Assembly: GCF_018860245.1 (NCBI RefSeq)
Contig: NZ_JAHKPD010000008.1
Coordinates: forward strand, 129,821 to 193,820
Length of the DNA stretch: 64,000 nucleotides
Source of the DNA: Pseudotamlana agarivorans
GTDB lineage: Bacteria; Bacteroidota; Bacteroidia; Flavobacteriales; Flavobacteriaceae
Direction of reading: 5' to 3'
The stretch's first letter is position 1. Each line of letters opens with the position of its first letter. Made by a program: the position numbers and the translations under genes. This document shows positions 62,985 to 64,000 of this stretch, one piece after another. The notes beneath the pieces are model-generated. The model saw only the letters and a list, made by a program, of their open reading frames with translations. It made no database searches and was not told where the DNA came from.

Positions 62985-64000
62985 ATGAAAAAAGGTATAC
63001 TACTTGTGAATTTGGGTTCTCCTGAAAGCCCAGAACCCAAAGATGTAAAGAAATATTTAGGTGAGTTTTTAATGGATGAGCGTGTTATAGATATTCCGCT
63101 TGTGGCAAGAGCTGCCCTTGTTAAAGGTATTATTTTAAAAACACGTCCGAAAGCATCAGCCGCAGCATATAAAAAAATATGGTGGGATGAAGGTTCTCCT
63201 TTAATTGTAATTTCTGAAAGATTACAGCGAGGTATTCAAAATAAAGTTGAAGTTCCTGTAGCTTTGGCTATGCGTTATGGGAGTATGACCATTAAAAAAG
63301 GACTTCAAGAATTAGTGGATAAAGGTGTTGAAGAGGTTTTGTTATTTCCACTATACCCACAATTTGCAATGGCCACTACCGAGACCATTACGGTTTTAGC
63401 CGAAGAATTGCGTCAAGCGTTTTTTCCGAATATAAAAATAGAATCGGTGCCTGCTTTTTATAATAAACCAGATTATATTGAGGTGCTTTCAAATTCTGTA
63501 AAACGGCATTTAGAAGGTAAGCAAATTGATCATTTGTTATTTTCTTACCATGGGGTTCCAGAACGTCATATAAGGAAAAGCGACGTTACTAAATCACATT
63601 GTAAAATTGATGGTAGTTGTTGCGCAACGCCAAGTAATGCGCATGAGTTTTGCTACAGACACCAATGTTTAGAGGTAACTAAATTAGTTGCCGAAAAACT
63701 TAAACTTAAAACAGGTTCGTACTCTACATCCTTTCAATCACGTTTAGGGTTTGATCCTTGGTTATTACCTTATACAGACCGAACTATTGAGCGTTTAGGG
63801 AAAAATGGTGTTAAAAATATGGCCATTGTAACACCCGCATTTGTTAGTGACTGTTTAGAAACGCTTGAAGAAATTGCCATGGAAGGTCAAGAGATTTTCC
63901 ATGAAATGGGTGGTCATGAATTTACTACCATTCCATGTTTAAATGATGATGCGCCTTTCGTAGATTTATTATCGAACTGGATTAATACATGGGTGACTTC
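62985..64000 (+). CDS. hemH: ferrochelatase (partial, runs off the window end)
   Basis: 338 residues seen from ATG 62985, nearly complete. Inserts iron into protoporphyrin IX at the end of heme synthesis. Motifs: KKGILLVNLGSPESPEPKDVKKYL at the N-terminus, active-site His189 in LLFSYHGVPERH, and CLETLEEIAMEG near 290. It carries an internal Cys-rich insert (Cys206, 212, 213, 223, 228) before the normal helix; in some bacteria such clusters bind a [2Fe-2S] centre, but this is not shown here. Its start lies 2.5 kb beyond hemA. Confidence 0.95.
   Translation, partial: MKKGILLVNLGSPESPEPKDVKKYLGEFLMDERVIDIPLVARAALVKGIILKTRPKASAAAYKKIWWDEGSPLIVISERLQRGIQNKVEVPVALAMRYGSMTIKKGLQELVDKGVEEVLLFPLYPQFAMATTETITVLAEELRQAFFPNIKIESVPAFYNKPDYIEVLSNSVKRHLEGKQIDHLLFSYHGVPERHIRKSDVTKSHCKIDGSCCATPSNAHEFCYRHQCLEVTKLVAEKLKLKTGSYSTSFQSRLGFDPWLLPYTDRTIERLGKNGVKNMAIVTPAFVSDCLETLEEIAMEGQEIFHEMGGHEFTTIPCLNDDAPFVDLLSNWINTWVT

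Overview
The window is AT-rich chromosome from a member of the Bacteroidota, almost certainly a marine-type Flavobacteriaceae. The evidence is the gene content and order: yceD-rpmF-fabH-accB-accC, a PSP1 protein followed by gldH (gliding motility) and a class A penicillin-binding protein, a fused hemC-hemD gene, and many secreted proteins with flavobacterial SPI/SPII signals. Several genes also have the Bacteroidota promoter -7 element TAnnTTTG. No rRNA, tRNA, CRISPR array, insertion sequence or prophage was recognised.

Layout. 1-1.7 kb: the end of an RND pump gene and its outer-membrane lipoprotein. 2-6 kb: yceD, rpmF, fabH, accB, accC (ribosome and fatty-acid initiation). 6-8 kb: mtgA, a GreA-like protein and a lone ABC ATPase. 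8-13.6 kb (minus strand): prolyl oligopeptidase, asd, alr, tdk. 13.8-16.7 kb: a conserved unknown gene, rsmI, a small toxin-antitoxin cassette whose toxin frame is broken at an A9 run, a HopJ-family gene, and a decayed uracil-DNA glycosylase. 16.8-23 kb: an AhpD-like peroxidase-related gene and osmC facing apart around a 12-bp palindrome, then recJ, a hydrolase, an MFS exporter and lpxH. 23-31 kb (minus): an FAD oxidoreductase, small secreted proteins, a VOC protein, an ECF sigma factor with a membrane-anchored barrel partner, and recA. 31-34 kb: trhO, a U32-family trhP-like gene and a ferredoxin, probably one tRNA U34 hydroxylation operon. 34-40 kb: PSP1 protein, gldH, PBP1A, a SpoU methylase, scoA/scoB. 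40-46 kb (minus): fused peptide-ABC ATPase, exonuclease, serine hydrolase, ogt, CNNM/CBS protein. 46-50.8 kb: TolC, HlyD and two ABC-2 permeases without an ATPase. 50.8-64 kb: a heme cluster (hemB, hemF, hemE, hemCD, hemA on the minus strand; hemH on the plus strand) with an AraC-type regulator transcribed away from hemA.

How the genes work together. The strongest functional block is heme synthesis by the C5 route: HemA, HemB, HemC-HemD, HemE, HemF and HemH are all present; hemL and a protoporphyrinogen oxidase are not in this window. A Fur-box-like palindrome lies between hemA and the AraC gene, suggesting iron control. Envelope genes (mtgA, PBP1A, alr, asd, lpxH, gldH) are scattered through the window. 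The trhO-trhP-ferredoxin group brings together two routes known in other bacteria for the same tRNA modification.

I found no clearly unprecedented system. The best leads are the slippery-site toxin and its flanking noncoding block, the ATPase-less ABC-2 exporter, the sigma/membrane-barrel pair, the tRNA hydroxylation operon, and two candidate operators. Start codons were moved inward from the longest open frame wherever a better ATG was visible; promoter calls rest on motif matching only.
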